A stretch of DNA of 47,734 bases. It comes from Pseudomonadota bacterium. GTDB lineage: Bacteria > Pseudomonadota > Gammaproteobacteria > Burkholderiales > Burkholderiaceae_B. How positions within the stretch are numbered: the stretch's first letter is position 1; each line of letters starts with the position of its first letter. The notes under the pieces are model-generated. The model saw nothing but the letters and a program-made list of their open reading frames with translations, was not told where the DNA came from and made no database searches. The position numbers and the translations under genes were made by a program. Positions 40,567 through 47,734 of this stretch are shown here, in pieces. The stretch is taken from assembly GCA_023440825.1 (NCBI GenBank), contig JAEXRL010000016.1:1-47734 (forward strand), written 5' to 3'.

Positions 40567-41861
40567 TGAATGCTATCAATGAATCCTGGCCACAGAGTGA
40601 TTTAGGTGTATTGCGTTTAATTACTGCTGGTTCGGTCGATGATGGCAAATCCACATTAATTGGTCGTTTGCTCGTAGATGCCCAAGCTGTATTTGCAGAT
40701 CAAATTTCAGCGATTAAACGTTCCAAATACAAACGCACTCAAGACGCGGCTCCTGACTTAGCCTTACTGACCGACGGTTTAGAAGCCGAGCGCGAGCAAG
40801 GTATCACCATTGACGTCGCGTATCGCTATTTCGCTACCCCAAAACGTAAATTTATTATTGCCGACACCCCTGGCCATGAGCAATATACGCGCAATATGAT
40901 TACCGGCGCCTCTACTGCTCATGCTGCGATTGTCTTGGTCGATGCAGGACGCGCCCAGCATGGGGAGCTGCTAACCCAAACCAAACGACACAGTACCGTG
41001 GTCAAACTGTTAGACATTCAACATCTGATTGTTGCCGTCAACAAAATGGATCTGGTCGATTGGAATCAAGCAGTATTTCAACGCATTAGCCAAGCCTACC
41101 AAGAACTAGCCGTACAACTAGGGCTAAACAGTTTTCATATCATCCCGATTTCGGCACTACAAGGTGACAATATCACCCATATTTCTGCCAAAAGCCCATG
41201 GTATGACGGCACACCTTTACTGCCTTTACTGGAATCCCTACCCTTAAGCCAAGCCGCTCAACAGCGTCCTCCGCGCGTTTTTGTGCAATGGGTAATTCGT
41301 CATGCAGGTAGCCAACTTGATGCGTTTAGGGGCTATGCAGGTCAACTTGAAGGCGGCCAATTACAAGTGGGCCAAGAGATTCGTATCTGGCCTTCAGGCA
41401 CCCGTGCTGTGATTAAACAACTGCATCGAGCAGGCGCAGCGGTGGATCAAGTGCAAAGCGGTGATGCGATTACAGTAGTGCTAGATCGAGAACTGGATAT
41501 CTCGCGCGGTGACCTGATTACCCTAGCCCAAGAAGACATTACACCCAGCAAACAATTTGAGGCTGAATTATGCTGGTTAGACGAGCAGGCCTTAACTCCA
41601 GGCCGTTTATATTGGTTAAAACAAGGCACACGCCTAACCCAAGCTAAAGTGCAGGCCATACATACCAAACGCAATGTACAAAGCTTACAAGAGCAAAGCG
41701 CTGAGGCTTCGCTAAGCCTCAATGACATAGGGCGGGTAAGCCTACAAACTCGCGATCCATTAGTGATTGATAGTTATAGCAATAACCCAGGTACGGGCTC
41801 TTTCATTCTGATCGACAATGGCACACACCAGACCGCCGCCGCGGGCCTGGTATGTGCCTAG
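40566..41861 (+). CDS. cysN: Sulfate adenylyltransferase subunit 1 (CysN, GTPase)
   Basis: 431 residues, the GTP-hydrolysing subunit of ATP sulfurylase. G1 is TAGSVDDGKSTLIGRLL (about 20-36), G3 is IADTPGHEQYTRNMITGAS, G4 VNKMD; the EF-Tu-like domains 2 and 3 follow. Length is near that of stand-alone CysN, so no CysC kinase is fused at the C-terminus, consistent with APS-type cysH. Convergent ackA ends only 10 bases after the stop and no terminator is visible between them. Confidence 0.97.
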   Translation: MNAINESWPQSDLGVLRLITAGSVDDGKSTLIGRLLVDAQAVFADQISAIKRSKYKRTQDAAPDLALLTDGLEAEREQGITIDVAYRYFATPKRKFIIADTPGHEQYTRNMITGASTAHAAIVLVDAGRAQHGELLTQTKRHSTVVKLLDIQHLIVAVNKMDLVDWNQAVFQRISQAYQELAVQLGLNSFHIIPISALQGDNITHISAKSPWYDGTPLLPLLESLPLSQAAQQRPPRVFVQWVIRHAGSQLDAFRGYAGQLEGGQLQVGQEIRIWPSGTRAVIKQLHRAGAAVDQVQSGDAITVVLDRELDISRGDLITLAQEDITPSKQFEAELCWLDEQALTPGRLYWLKQGTRLTQAKVQAIHTKRNVQSLQEQSAEASLSLNDIGRVSLQTRDPLVIDSYSNNPGTGSFILIDNGTHQTAAAGLVCA

Positions 41862-41871
41862 CCCTTGCAAA

Positions 41872-43074
41872 CTACACATTCACCTGCATATTTTGACGAA
41901 CTAATTTGAGGGACTCTTGAGCAATCACGAGTTCCTCGTTCGTGGGCAAAACCAATACTTGCACCGCACTGTCGGCGCTCGAAATTAAGCCTGAACGAGT
42001 AGATTCGTTTTTGGCGGAATCTAAGCGCACCCCTAACCACTCTAGTCTGGCACTAATCGCTGCACGAATAAATGGGCTGTGCTCGCCTATGCCTGCGGTA
42101 AAGACCAAGGCATCCACACCCGCTACGCTCACGCATAAGCCTGCTAGGGTTTGCGCCACACGGAAGCAAAAATGATCAATCGCCAGTTGCGCCTGTGGCT
42201 CATCTGAGTCACATAGCACACGCATATCAGCACTAATACCCGACAAACCCTTCAGGCCAGATTCGGTATAAAGCATGGACTGAATTTGATCATGTGTCAT
42301 GCCCTGCTCCATCATCCAAAGCAGCACGCCCGCATCCAGTTGCCCTGGCCTAGTGCCCATAGGCACACCATCCAGCGCGGTAAATCCCATACTCGTATCC
42401 ATGCTCCGACCAGCTTTCAAAGCACATACAGATGCTCCAGAACCTAAGTGGGCAACTAACACTCGACCGGGATAAATATCAGGCCACTGTGCTTGCAACA
42501 GCTGACTAATATATTGGTAAGACAGGCCGTGGAAACCATAACGACGCACGCCACGCTCGTAATACTCTTTGGGTATCGCAAAATGGCTAATTACCGGGTC
42601 ATGCCCCTGATGAAAGGCCGTGTCAAAACATGCTACCTGATAAATATTTGGCCAACGATCCAAAATAACTTTGACTGGCGCCAAGTTATTGCGCTGATGC
42701 AAAGGAGCCAAAGGGGATAAGCCATCCAAGTACTCAATCACTTCAGGCGTAATCGCTACGCTGGCACTGTATTGCGTGCCGCCATGTACGATACGATGCC
42801 CTACCGCAATCGGAGGCTTAGGCAAGTGTGCGATCAGCCAATCAGCCACCAAGTGCTGCGCAGTATGTAAATCCAAGGCCTGAGTGGGCGCTAACTCTTC
42901 TTTGACTAAGTCTTGCCCTTGCGCGTCTCGCACAGTAAAGCAAGGCATGCGACCACCAACACCTGAGATTTGCCCCCCATACGCAAAAGACAAGAGGTCA
43001 TTGTCCAACACATCATAGACATGAAACTTCAAGCTAGAGCTGCCCGCATTGGCCACTAGAATTTGATCGTGCAT
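41872..43074 (-). CDS. ackA: Acetate kinase
   Basis: 400 residues. It makes ATP from acetyl phosphate, or the reverse. The N-terminal ILVANAGSSSLKFHVYD and GHRIVHGG, together with AHLGSGASVCALKAGRSMDTSMGFTALDGVPMGTRPG and GIGEHSPFIR, are signature acetate-kinase motifs. Length matches. ATG 43074 lies 3 bases after the pta stop, forming a pta-ackA operon. The protein ends at the intergenic point with cysN. Confidence 0.97.
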   Translation of the reverse strand: MHDQILVANAGSSSLKFHVYDVLDNDLLSFAYGGQISGVGGRMPCFTVRDAQGQDLVKEELAPTQALDLHTAQHLVADWLIAHLPKPPIAVGHRIVHGGTQYSASVAITPEVIEYLDGLSPLAPLHQRNNLAPVKVILDRWPNIYQVACFDTAFHQGHDPVISHFAIPKEYYERGVRRYGFHGLSYQYISQLLQAQWPDIYPGRVLVAHLGSGASVCALKAGRSMDTSMGFTALDGVPMGTRPGQLDAGVLLWMMEQGMTHDQIQSMLYTESGLKGLSGISADMRVLCDSDEPQAQLAIDHFCFRVAQTLAGLCVSVAGVDALVFTAGIGEHSPFIRAAISARLEWLGVRLDSAKNESTRSGLISSADSAVQVLVLPTNEELVIAQESLKLVRQNMQVNV

Positions 43075-43077
43075 ACA

Positions 43078-44013
43078 CTACACCTTAATCGCTGTACGAG
43101 CCAGATGCCCTGCATACAAGGAAGCAACCGCACACGATGCTAAACGGGTCACCTCGCTATCGGCTCGACTCGTCAAAATAATGGGTACCCGAGCCCCCAT
43201 AACAATGCCAGCCGCTTTAGCGCCCGATAAGAAAGTCAGGTTTTTAGCGAGCATATTGCCGGCCTCAAGATCAGGCACTATTAGAATCTGCGCACGACCC
43301 GCAACCTTAGACTCTATGCCCTTGATACGCGCTGCGTCGGGACTAATGGCATTGTCTAACGCTAATGGCCCATCCAATATCCCACCTTGAATTTGACCAC
43401 GGTCGGCCATCTTGCAAAGTGCTGCCGCCTCTAGGGTGCTAGGAATTTTCTGCGTGACCTGCTCTAGCGCCGATAATATAGCCACTCGAGGCGTCCCCAA
43501 TCCTAGGCCTATGTGCAAATCGATCGCATTCTGCACAATATCTGCCTTCGTCTCTAGATCGGGAAAAATATTAATGGCTGCATCACTAATAAATAAAGGC
43601 TCGGCGTAGCGCGGCACACTCATCACAAACACATGACTTAAACGGCGCTCGGTGCGCAACCCCTTACCTTGGGTACACAAGACAGCATGCATTAACTCAT
43701 CCGTATGCAAGCTGCCTTTCATTAACAACTGCGCCCTACCCGCCAAAACCTCCTGTACTGCCTGTTCAGCCGCAGCATGGCTATGCGGAGCATCAATAAG
43801 AGTAATACCGTCTAGGCTGTATCCATGCTCTTGAGCAACAGCGTGCAAACGCTGCTGAGGCCCAAGCAAAATGACGTCAAACAAACCCTGTTCGCGGGCC
43901 TGCAAAGCTGCCCCTAGAGACACTGCATCGCAAGGGTGAGCCACTGCACAGACTCGTTTTGGCTCCTTTCCAGCCTGAGTAATCAAGCGCTCGTAATGAC
44001 TAGCTTCTGACAT
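43078..44013 (-). CDS. Phosphate acetyltransferase (short Pta/Ptb type)
   Basis: 311 residues from ATG 44013 (GAAGGTG ribosome-binding site); a GTG two codons earlier (44019) is less likely. It contains the PTA/PTB-fold markers LLMKGSLHTDELMHAVL, LSHVFVMSVPRYAEPLFISDAAINIFPDL and ILDGPLALDNAIS. It has no N-terminal DRTGG-like domain, so it is the short type near phosphate butyryltransferase and the short bacterial Pta. Acetyl phosphate is the likely product because ackA follows with a 3-base gap; butyryl is the alternative. Confidence 0.88.
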   Translation of the reverse strand: MSEASHYERLITQAGKEPKRVCAVAHPCDAVSLGAALQAREQGLFDVILLGPQQRLHAVAQEHGYSLDGITLIDAPHSHAAAEQAVQEVLAGRAQLLMKGSLHTDELMHAVLCTQGKGLRTERRLSHVFVMSVPRYAEPLFISDAAINIFPDLETKADIVQNAIDLHIGLGLGTPRVAILSALEQVTQKIPSTLEAAALCKMADRGQIQGGILDGPLALDNAISPDAARIKGIESKVAGRAQILIVPDLEAGNMLAKNLTFLSGAKAAGIVMGARVPIILTSRADSEVTRLASCAVASLYAGHLARTAIKV

Positions 44014-44131
44014 GGACACACCTTCAAGTGAGAAAAACCAAGATCAACAACCATACGATGAAATAGCGTATCAAACCATTATTACTAACGCACACACTTG
44101 ACGCAGAACAAGCCGCACAGACTTGCGCATC

Positions 44132-45049
44132 CTAATAGGGCTTGGCCCAAGGCTCCTGCTTTAACTTCTCCACGAGAAAATCGCGAAACACATTCACCCG
44201 TGCTGGTCTGGCTCGACCCGGAGGGCTCAGCACGTGCAACACCAGGTCGGGCGCTTGCCATTCAGTCAGTACCGCTAGCAACCGCCCAGCCGACAGATCA
44301 TCCCATACCAAAAAATCAGGTAATAACGCCATGCCTAAACCACCTCGCAATGCAGGCAGTAAGCCCTCCGCATTATTCATGCGCAATACAGCACTCACCT
44401 GTTGAGAAAAACTGCCCGCTGTAGCGTGTTTAAAATGCCAGGTCTGGGGGCTGCGCTCATAGGCATAGCGCAAGAGATGGTGATGCGCTAATTGACGGGG
44501 GTGGGTTAACTGGCCATGGCGCTCTACATACTCAGGACTGGCTAATAAACGCAACTGGACTTTGCACAAAGACAAGGCCAGCAAGCTGGAGTCCTCCAGA
44601 GTCGAAATACGTAAAGCCAAGTCAAAGCCTTGATCCACAATATCTGTGCGTGCATCGCTGAACTCTACATCCAGCACAATACCAGGGTAACGCTGCATGA
44701 ATTCGGGCAGTAGTGGGGCTAAATGCGACAAGCCAAAAGACATGGGCGCACTCACGCGCAAAGCACCTTGTAATTCGCGCGTCTGTTCATGGAGCTCATC
44801 CTCCAGGGCCTCTGCTTCGGCAACGATACGCCCAGCACGCTCTAACGCCGCTTGACCAGTCGCTGTCAGCGCAAATCGGCGCGAGCTACGGTGTATTAGA
44901 GTGATATTCTGGTCTTGCTCCAGCCGCCGTATCGCTTTGGAGACCGTAGGCTGGGACAAGCCTAGCTCTGCGGCCGTACGCGCAAAAGAGCCCGTTTCGG
45001 CCAATTTGGCAAAAATTGCCCAGGCTTGGTAATCAGGCAGTTTTTTCAT
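44132..45049 (-). CDS. LysR family transcriptional regulator (divergent from pirin)
   Basis: 305 residues. The wHTH is at about 6-62 (FAKLAETGSFARTAAELGLSQPTVSKAIRRLEQD), followed by a substrate-binding domain with LRVSAPMSFGLSHLAPLLPEF. It has the profile of the LysR members that sit beside pirin genes, such as YhaJ-like regulators; here pirin is divergent 90 bases away. The 112-base gap at its 3' side, before pta, shows no clear feature. Confidence 0.9.
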   Translation of the reverse strand: MKKLPDYQAWAIFAKLAETGSFARTAAELGLSQPTVSKAIRRLEQDQNITLIHRSSRRFALTATGQAALERAGRIVAEAEALEDELHEQTRELQGALRVSAPMSFGLSHLAPLLPEFMQRYPGIVLDVEFSDARTDIVDQGFDLALRISTLEDSSLLALSLCKVQLRLLASPEYVERHGQLTHPRQLAHHHLLRYAYERSPQTWHFKHATAGSFSQQVSAVLRMNNAEGLLPALRGGLGMALLPDFLVWDDLSAGRLLAVLTEWQAPDLVLHVLSPPGRARPARVNVFRDFLVEKLKQEPWAKPY

Positions 45050-45059
45050 GAAAGAAATC

Positions 45060-45088
45060 GAATAGATGAAGTTCCATTTATTCTATTC
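45060..45088. promoter_or_regulatory. Inverted repeat in the LysR/pirin gap
   Basis: GAATAGA (45060-45066) and TCTATTC (45082-45088) form a perfect 7-bp inverted repeat, with GATGAAG and CTTCATATC nested across it. It lies at the start of the LysR gene and upstream of pirin and is a good operator candidate for the LysR protein. Confidence 0.55.
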
Positions 45089-45146
45089 TCTTCATATCAG
45101 AATCGCACTACTATTTACCTAACATTTATTTTTTGAGGGTATGAAC

Positions 45147-45842
45147 ATGATTATCCATCGTCCCTTTAACGAGTTAGGCGCTGCCAATCATGGCTGGCTA
45201 GATGCCAGACATCATTTTTCTTTTGCGAATTACTACGACCCTAAACACATGGGCTGGGGTGCCTTACGTGTGTGGAACGACGACGCTATTGCTCCTGGCA
45301 CCGGCTTTCCTACACACCCGCACGCTAATATGGAAATCATCACCTATGTGCGTGAGGGCGCCATTACGCATCAGGACAGTCTGGGCAACAAAGGACGTAC
45401 CCTAGCGGGTGACGTACAGGTCATGAGCGCCGGAACAGGTATACGTCACGCAGAATACAATTTGGAAGACGTCACAACACGTCTGTTTCAGATTTGGATT
45501 ATGCCTGACGAGGACGGACTGTCGCCATCTTGGGGCACTCAACCCTTCCCTAAAGCGACCGGGCAGCTCACCGTGTTAGCCAGTGGCTACGCTCAGGATA
45601 CCAACGCTTTGCCCATACGCGCTAAAGCGCGTGTACTGGGTGCTCACCTAGAAGCGGGAAGCAGTCTGAGCTATCAGCTTGAACCGGGTAATCTGGCCTA
45701 CCTTGTACCGGCTAAGGGGCAGCTTCGTATTAACGGGCTGGAGTTACAAGAGCGGGACGGTGCAGCGATCAAAGATGAGCGTGAACTGCACATTACCGCC
45801 TTAAGCGACACAGAGCTGGTGCTGGTTGAAACCGCTCCCTGA
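45147..45842 (+). CDS. Pirin family protein (YhhW-like, possible quercetin 2,3-dioxygenase)
   Basis: 231 residues from ATG 45147, two codons after another ATG (45141); the second is preferred because GAGGGT lies 6 bases before it. Two cupin domains are present; the first carries metal-ligand motifs TGFPTHPHANMEIITYVREG (about 53-72) with His residues and a Glu, and TGIRHAEYN. The C-terminal cupin is the degenerate half. YhhW and human pirin have quercetinase activity in vitro; the natural substrate is unknown. A strong terminator follows. Confidence 0.92.
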   Translation: MIIHRPFNELGAANHGWLDARHHFSFANYYDPKHMGWGALRVWNDDAIAPGTGFPTHPHANMEIITYVREGAITHQDSLGNKGRTLAGDVQVMSAGTGIRHAEYNLEDVTTRLFQIWIMPDEDGLSPSWGTQPFPKATGQLTVLASGYAQDTNALPIRAKARVLGAHLEAGSSLSYQLEPGNLAYLVPAKGQLRINGLELQERDGAAIKDERELHITALSDTELVLVETAP

Positions 45843-45846
45843 AGCA

Positions 45847-45888
45847 AGCCATGGCCCACCTATCTGGGTGGGCCATGGCTGTTCTTTA
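45847..45888 (+). terminator. Terminator after pirin
   Basis: A perfect 14-bp stem, AGCCATGGCCCACC/GGTGGGCCATGGCT with a 6-base loop (45847-45880), is followed by GTTCTTT. It also overlaps the end of the convergent amidohydrolase gene. Confidence 0.88.
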
Positions 45889-47334
45889 CCCTTGGTAGTG
45901 TGCGGCCAAGTCATTTTTATACACCTGCCCATCTTTCATAATAAGACGCAGGCTTTGCTCTGGTGTGGTGAGAAAATCCAGATTTTTCTCTGGATCACCA
46001 TCAACGAGCAACATATCGGCCAAGGCACCCGCTTTAATGACACCAAGCTCCGCGCCTCCGTAAGGATGCCGTAAGCCAGACATACTTAATAGCTGACCAT
46101 TATTGCCTGTTGCCAGCATCAGCGCATCCAATGGCGAATAGAAACGGGTAAGCTTGGACAGCATACGGCCGTGTTTGGTTAAATTCTGTGGGGTAAATAA
46201 AATATCGGTACCCCAAGCCGTTTTGACCTTGAAACGCTGAGCCATTTCAAAAGCCCGCACAGTACCCTGCGCCACGCGTTTTTGATTCGCTTGTGCCACA
46301 GGGTCCGCATATTTATTCGAGTCTTCGTCGGCCAAAAACGGTTGTAGGCTCCACCACACTCCCTGATCCGCCATCATACGTACAGTTTCTTCGTCTGCCA
46401 GTTGCCCATGCTCAATAGAGCGCACACCAGCTCTGAGTGCTCGTTGAATACCCTGCGTATGATAGACGTGCACCATGACATACGTGCCCCAGTCCTCGGC
46501 GGCCTGAACAGCTTGACGCAGCTCTTGCTCGAAGTACTGCACGCTGTCTAAGGGATCGTAGGTAGAGGCCACTCCACCTCCGGCCATAAGCTTAATCTGT
46601 GACGCTCCCAGCATCAACTGCTCACGCGCACGACGCAGCACTTCGTCAGGCCCATCAGCTATTGCCGCCATGCCCGCGCGCTCCGCATGCCCGAGGTAGT
46701 CGGATTGACGAGGCACTTCGCTACGCATACGAAAATCGCCATGCCCTGAGGTTTGTGAAATCATCGCTCCCGACGGGAAAATACGTGGCCCCACCATGAG
46801 CTGCTCATCAATGGCTCGTTTTAATGAAAAACTGGGACCGCCTACATCACGTACACTCGTAAAACCACGCAACAGCGTATTGTGTGCCTCACGGGCAGCG
46901 CGCAAGTGTATATACGGCACATCTGCCGTGAGAGCTTCGATCTGGGTAATACCACATAGCGTAGTGTGCCAGTGCGCATCAATCAATCCGGGCATTAAAA
47001 GCAAACCCTGCCCATCCACCAATAAGGCCTGCTCATCGTGCAGTTGTGCCAAAGGCAAAACTTGTGTGATTCGCGCCTTATCGATACGCACTGCCAAATT
47101 ATGTTGTACTTTGGCCTGTATGCCATCAAAGAGGCGTATGTTGTGAAGGATTAATCCCTGATCAGTTTGCCATGCTGCGAAGGGGTCCGTTTCTGCTTGA
47201 CGCTGTGCAGGACTACTACGGGCAGCCTCTAAGCCAGCCGTTTGGAACGGTACCGCTTCGATGCGACGAGAAACCCGTCCAATCAACGGGTGCGCGCATT
47301 GACACACTGAGGCACGACTCAACGCTTTGAACAT
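45886..47334 (-). CDS. Amidohydrolase family metal-dependent hydrolase with unusual N-terminal Cys-His motif
   Basis: 482 residues from ATG 47334; 11 upstream codons are rejected. The barrel of the amidohydrolase superfamily spans about 70-470: the metal motif PGLIDAHWHTT (HxH), then KLMAGGGVAST with the bridging lysine, MVHVYHTQG, RSIEHGQLADEE, and WGTDILFTP with the catalytic Asp. It resembles the imidazolonepropionase-like/prolidase-type amidohydrolases. About 60 residues precede the barrel without a signal peptide; they begin with VCQCAHPLIGRVSRR, a Cys-x-Cys-x-His-Pro motif of unknown role. The substrate is unknown. It is convergent to pirin and divergent to the lyase at the window edge. 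Confidence 0.85.
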   Translation of the reverse strand: MFKALSRASVCQCAHPLIGRVSRRIEAVPFQTAGLEAARSSPAQRQAETDPFAAWQTDQGLILHNIRLFDGIQAKVQHNLAVRIDKARITQVLPLAQLHDEQALLVDGQGLLLMPGLIDAHWHTTLCGITQIEALTADVPYIHLRAAREAHNTLLRGFTSVRDVGGPSFSLKRAIDEQLMVGPRIFPSGAMISQTSGHGDFRMRSEVPRQSDYLGHAERAGMAAIADGPDEVLRRAREQLMLGASQIKLMAGGGVASTYDPLDSVQYFEQELRQAVQAAEDWGTYVMVHVYHTQGIQRALRAGVRSIEHGQLADEETVRMMADQGVWWSLQPFLADEDSNKYADPVAQANQKRVAQGTVRAFEMAQRFKVKTAWGTDILFTPQNLTKHGRMLSKLTRFYSPLDALMLATGNNGQLLSMSGLRHPYGGAELGVIKAGALADMLLVDGDPEKNLDFLTTPEQSLRLIMKDGQVYKNDLAAHYQG

Positions 47335-47405
47335 GATTAGTAGCCCATGAGTAAAACCGCATGACAAGATTGAATATCATAGCCTGAACCACACTCTTAA
47401 ATGCC

Positions 47406-47734
47406 ATGACTAAAAATTTCTCTTTTTACCTTGAAGCCTTCCAATGCCAGCCTGCCTCGAGCGAAACAATACGAGCCAGCGCAGAACAAACACTGCCGGC
47501 GGCTCTGTGCGCACAGGCACAAAGCCACATTAGAGCCTGGCAACACTATGAGCCCACCGCCATGCACGCCTTGCCCGCCTTAGCTAAGCACTACGGTTTA
47601 CATAGCTTGCATTGCAAAGACGAAGGAACACGTTTTGGTTTGGGAAGCTTTAAAGCGTTAGGCGGCGCCTATGCCGTCAGCGTGTTTGCCAAGCAAGACG
47701 GAATCACAGTGGCCTGCGCCACCGAAGGCAATCA
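47406..47734 (+). CDS. Diaminopropionate ammonia-lyase, 5' part (cut by window end)
   Basis: About 109 residues are visible from ATG 47406 (MTKNFSFYLEAFQCQPAS); the rest lies beyond the window. The sequence CKDEGTRFGLGSFKALGGAYAV contains the PLP-binding lysine in the FKALGGAYA motif of diaminopropionate ammonia-lyase (YgeX/DpaL), which breaks 2,3-diaminopropionate to pyruvate and ammonia. The family assignment is good; it could also be a related threonine-dehydratase-like lyase. An ATG at 47401 is followed directly by a stop and is not used. The amidohydrolase is divergent across 71 bases. Confidence 0.82.
   Translation, partial: MTKNFSFYLEAFQCQPASSETIRASAEQTLPAALCAQAQSHIRAWQHYEPTAMHALPALAKHYGLHSLHCKDEGTRFGLGSFKALGGAYAVSVFAKQDGITVACATEGN

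Overview
The window looks like a core-genome segment of a betaproteobacterium of the order Burkholderiales, most probably family Alcaligenaceae. This is inferred from gene content and order: rppH divergent from proS, zapB-like/zapA followed by 6S RNA, a complete ybgC-tolQRAB-pal-cpoB cluster, and a tripartite tricarboxylate transporter with a TctDE-like two-component system. Base composition is moderate and fairly even. I found no insertion sequence, phage gene, CRISPR array, rRNA or tRNA.

Layout: 0.3-2.6 kb holds a sulfur operon (exported double-rhodanese, YeeE/YedE thiosulfate-type permease, and a 54-residue membrane peptide with a C-terminal Cys that automated callers are likely to miss), closed by a terminator. 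2.7-6.2 kb: a nucleoside-recognition membrane protein, msrA (convergent and overlapping), lgt, then 6S RNA, zapA and a zapB-like gene on the minus strand. 6.5-11.8 kb: tctB-tctA without tctC, a 3-hydroxyisobutyrate-dehydrogenase-family gene, and a TctE-like kinase whose partner response regulator is cut by an in-frame TAA. 11.7-14.1 kb: rppH and proS. 14.2-20.3 kb: the Tol-Pal cell-envelope cluster plus an alpha/beta hydrolase. 20.4-23.3 kb: a copper-chaperone pair, a PaaI-like thioesterase and a MATE exporter. 23.4-28.2 kb: a four-gene BMP-type (nucleoside) ABC transporter and a YqaE/Pmp3 peptide. 28.3-31.0 kb: meso-diaminopimelate dehydrogenase, a LysE/LeuE exporter and a DapA-superfamily enzyme. 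31.2-33.8 kb: an acetyl-CoA hydrolase/CoA-transferase with a divergent LysR regulator. 33.9-36.2 kb: ahpC-ahpF with a recognisable promoter and an OxyR-like half-site. 36.3-38.7 kb: a MocR-type regulator divergent from a DMT exporter. 38.9-41.9 kb: assimilatory sulfate genes cysH-cysD-cysN behind a leader containing hairpins. 41.9-44.0 kb: pta-ackA. 44.1-47.7 kb: LysR/pirin, an amidohydrolase, and the start of a diaminopropionate ammonia-lyase cut by the window edge.

Themes: sulfur acquisition appears twice (thiosulfate-type uptake and sulfate activation/APS reduction). Acetyl-CoA/acetate interconversion appears twice (CoA-transferase, Pta-AckA). Several genes deal with diamino acids (Ddh, LysE-type exporter, DapA-like enzyme, diaminopropionate ammonia-lyase). 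Most of the window is ordinary housekeeping. The observations I rate highest are the in-frame stop codon at 11385-11387 in the response regulator next to the Tct transporter and the small Cys-tailed membrane peptide of the sulfur operon. I do not see convincing evidence of a wholly new system.
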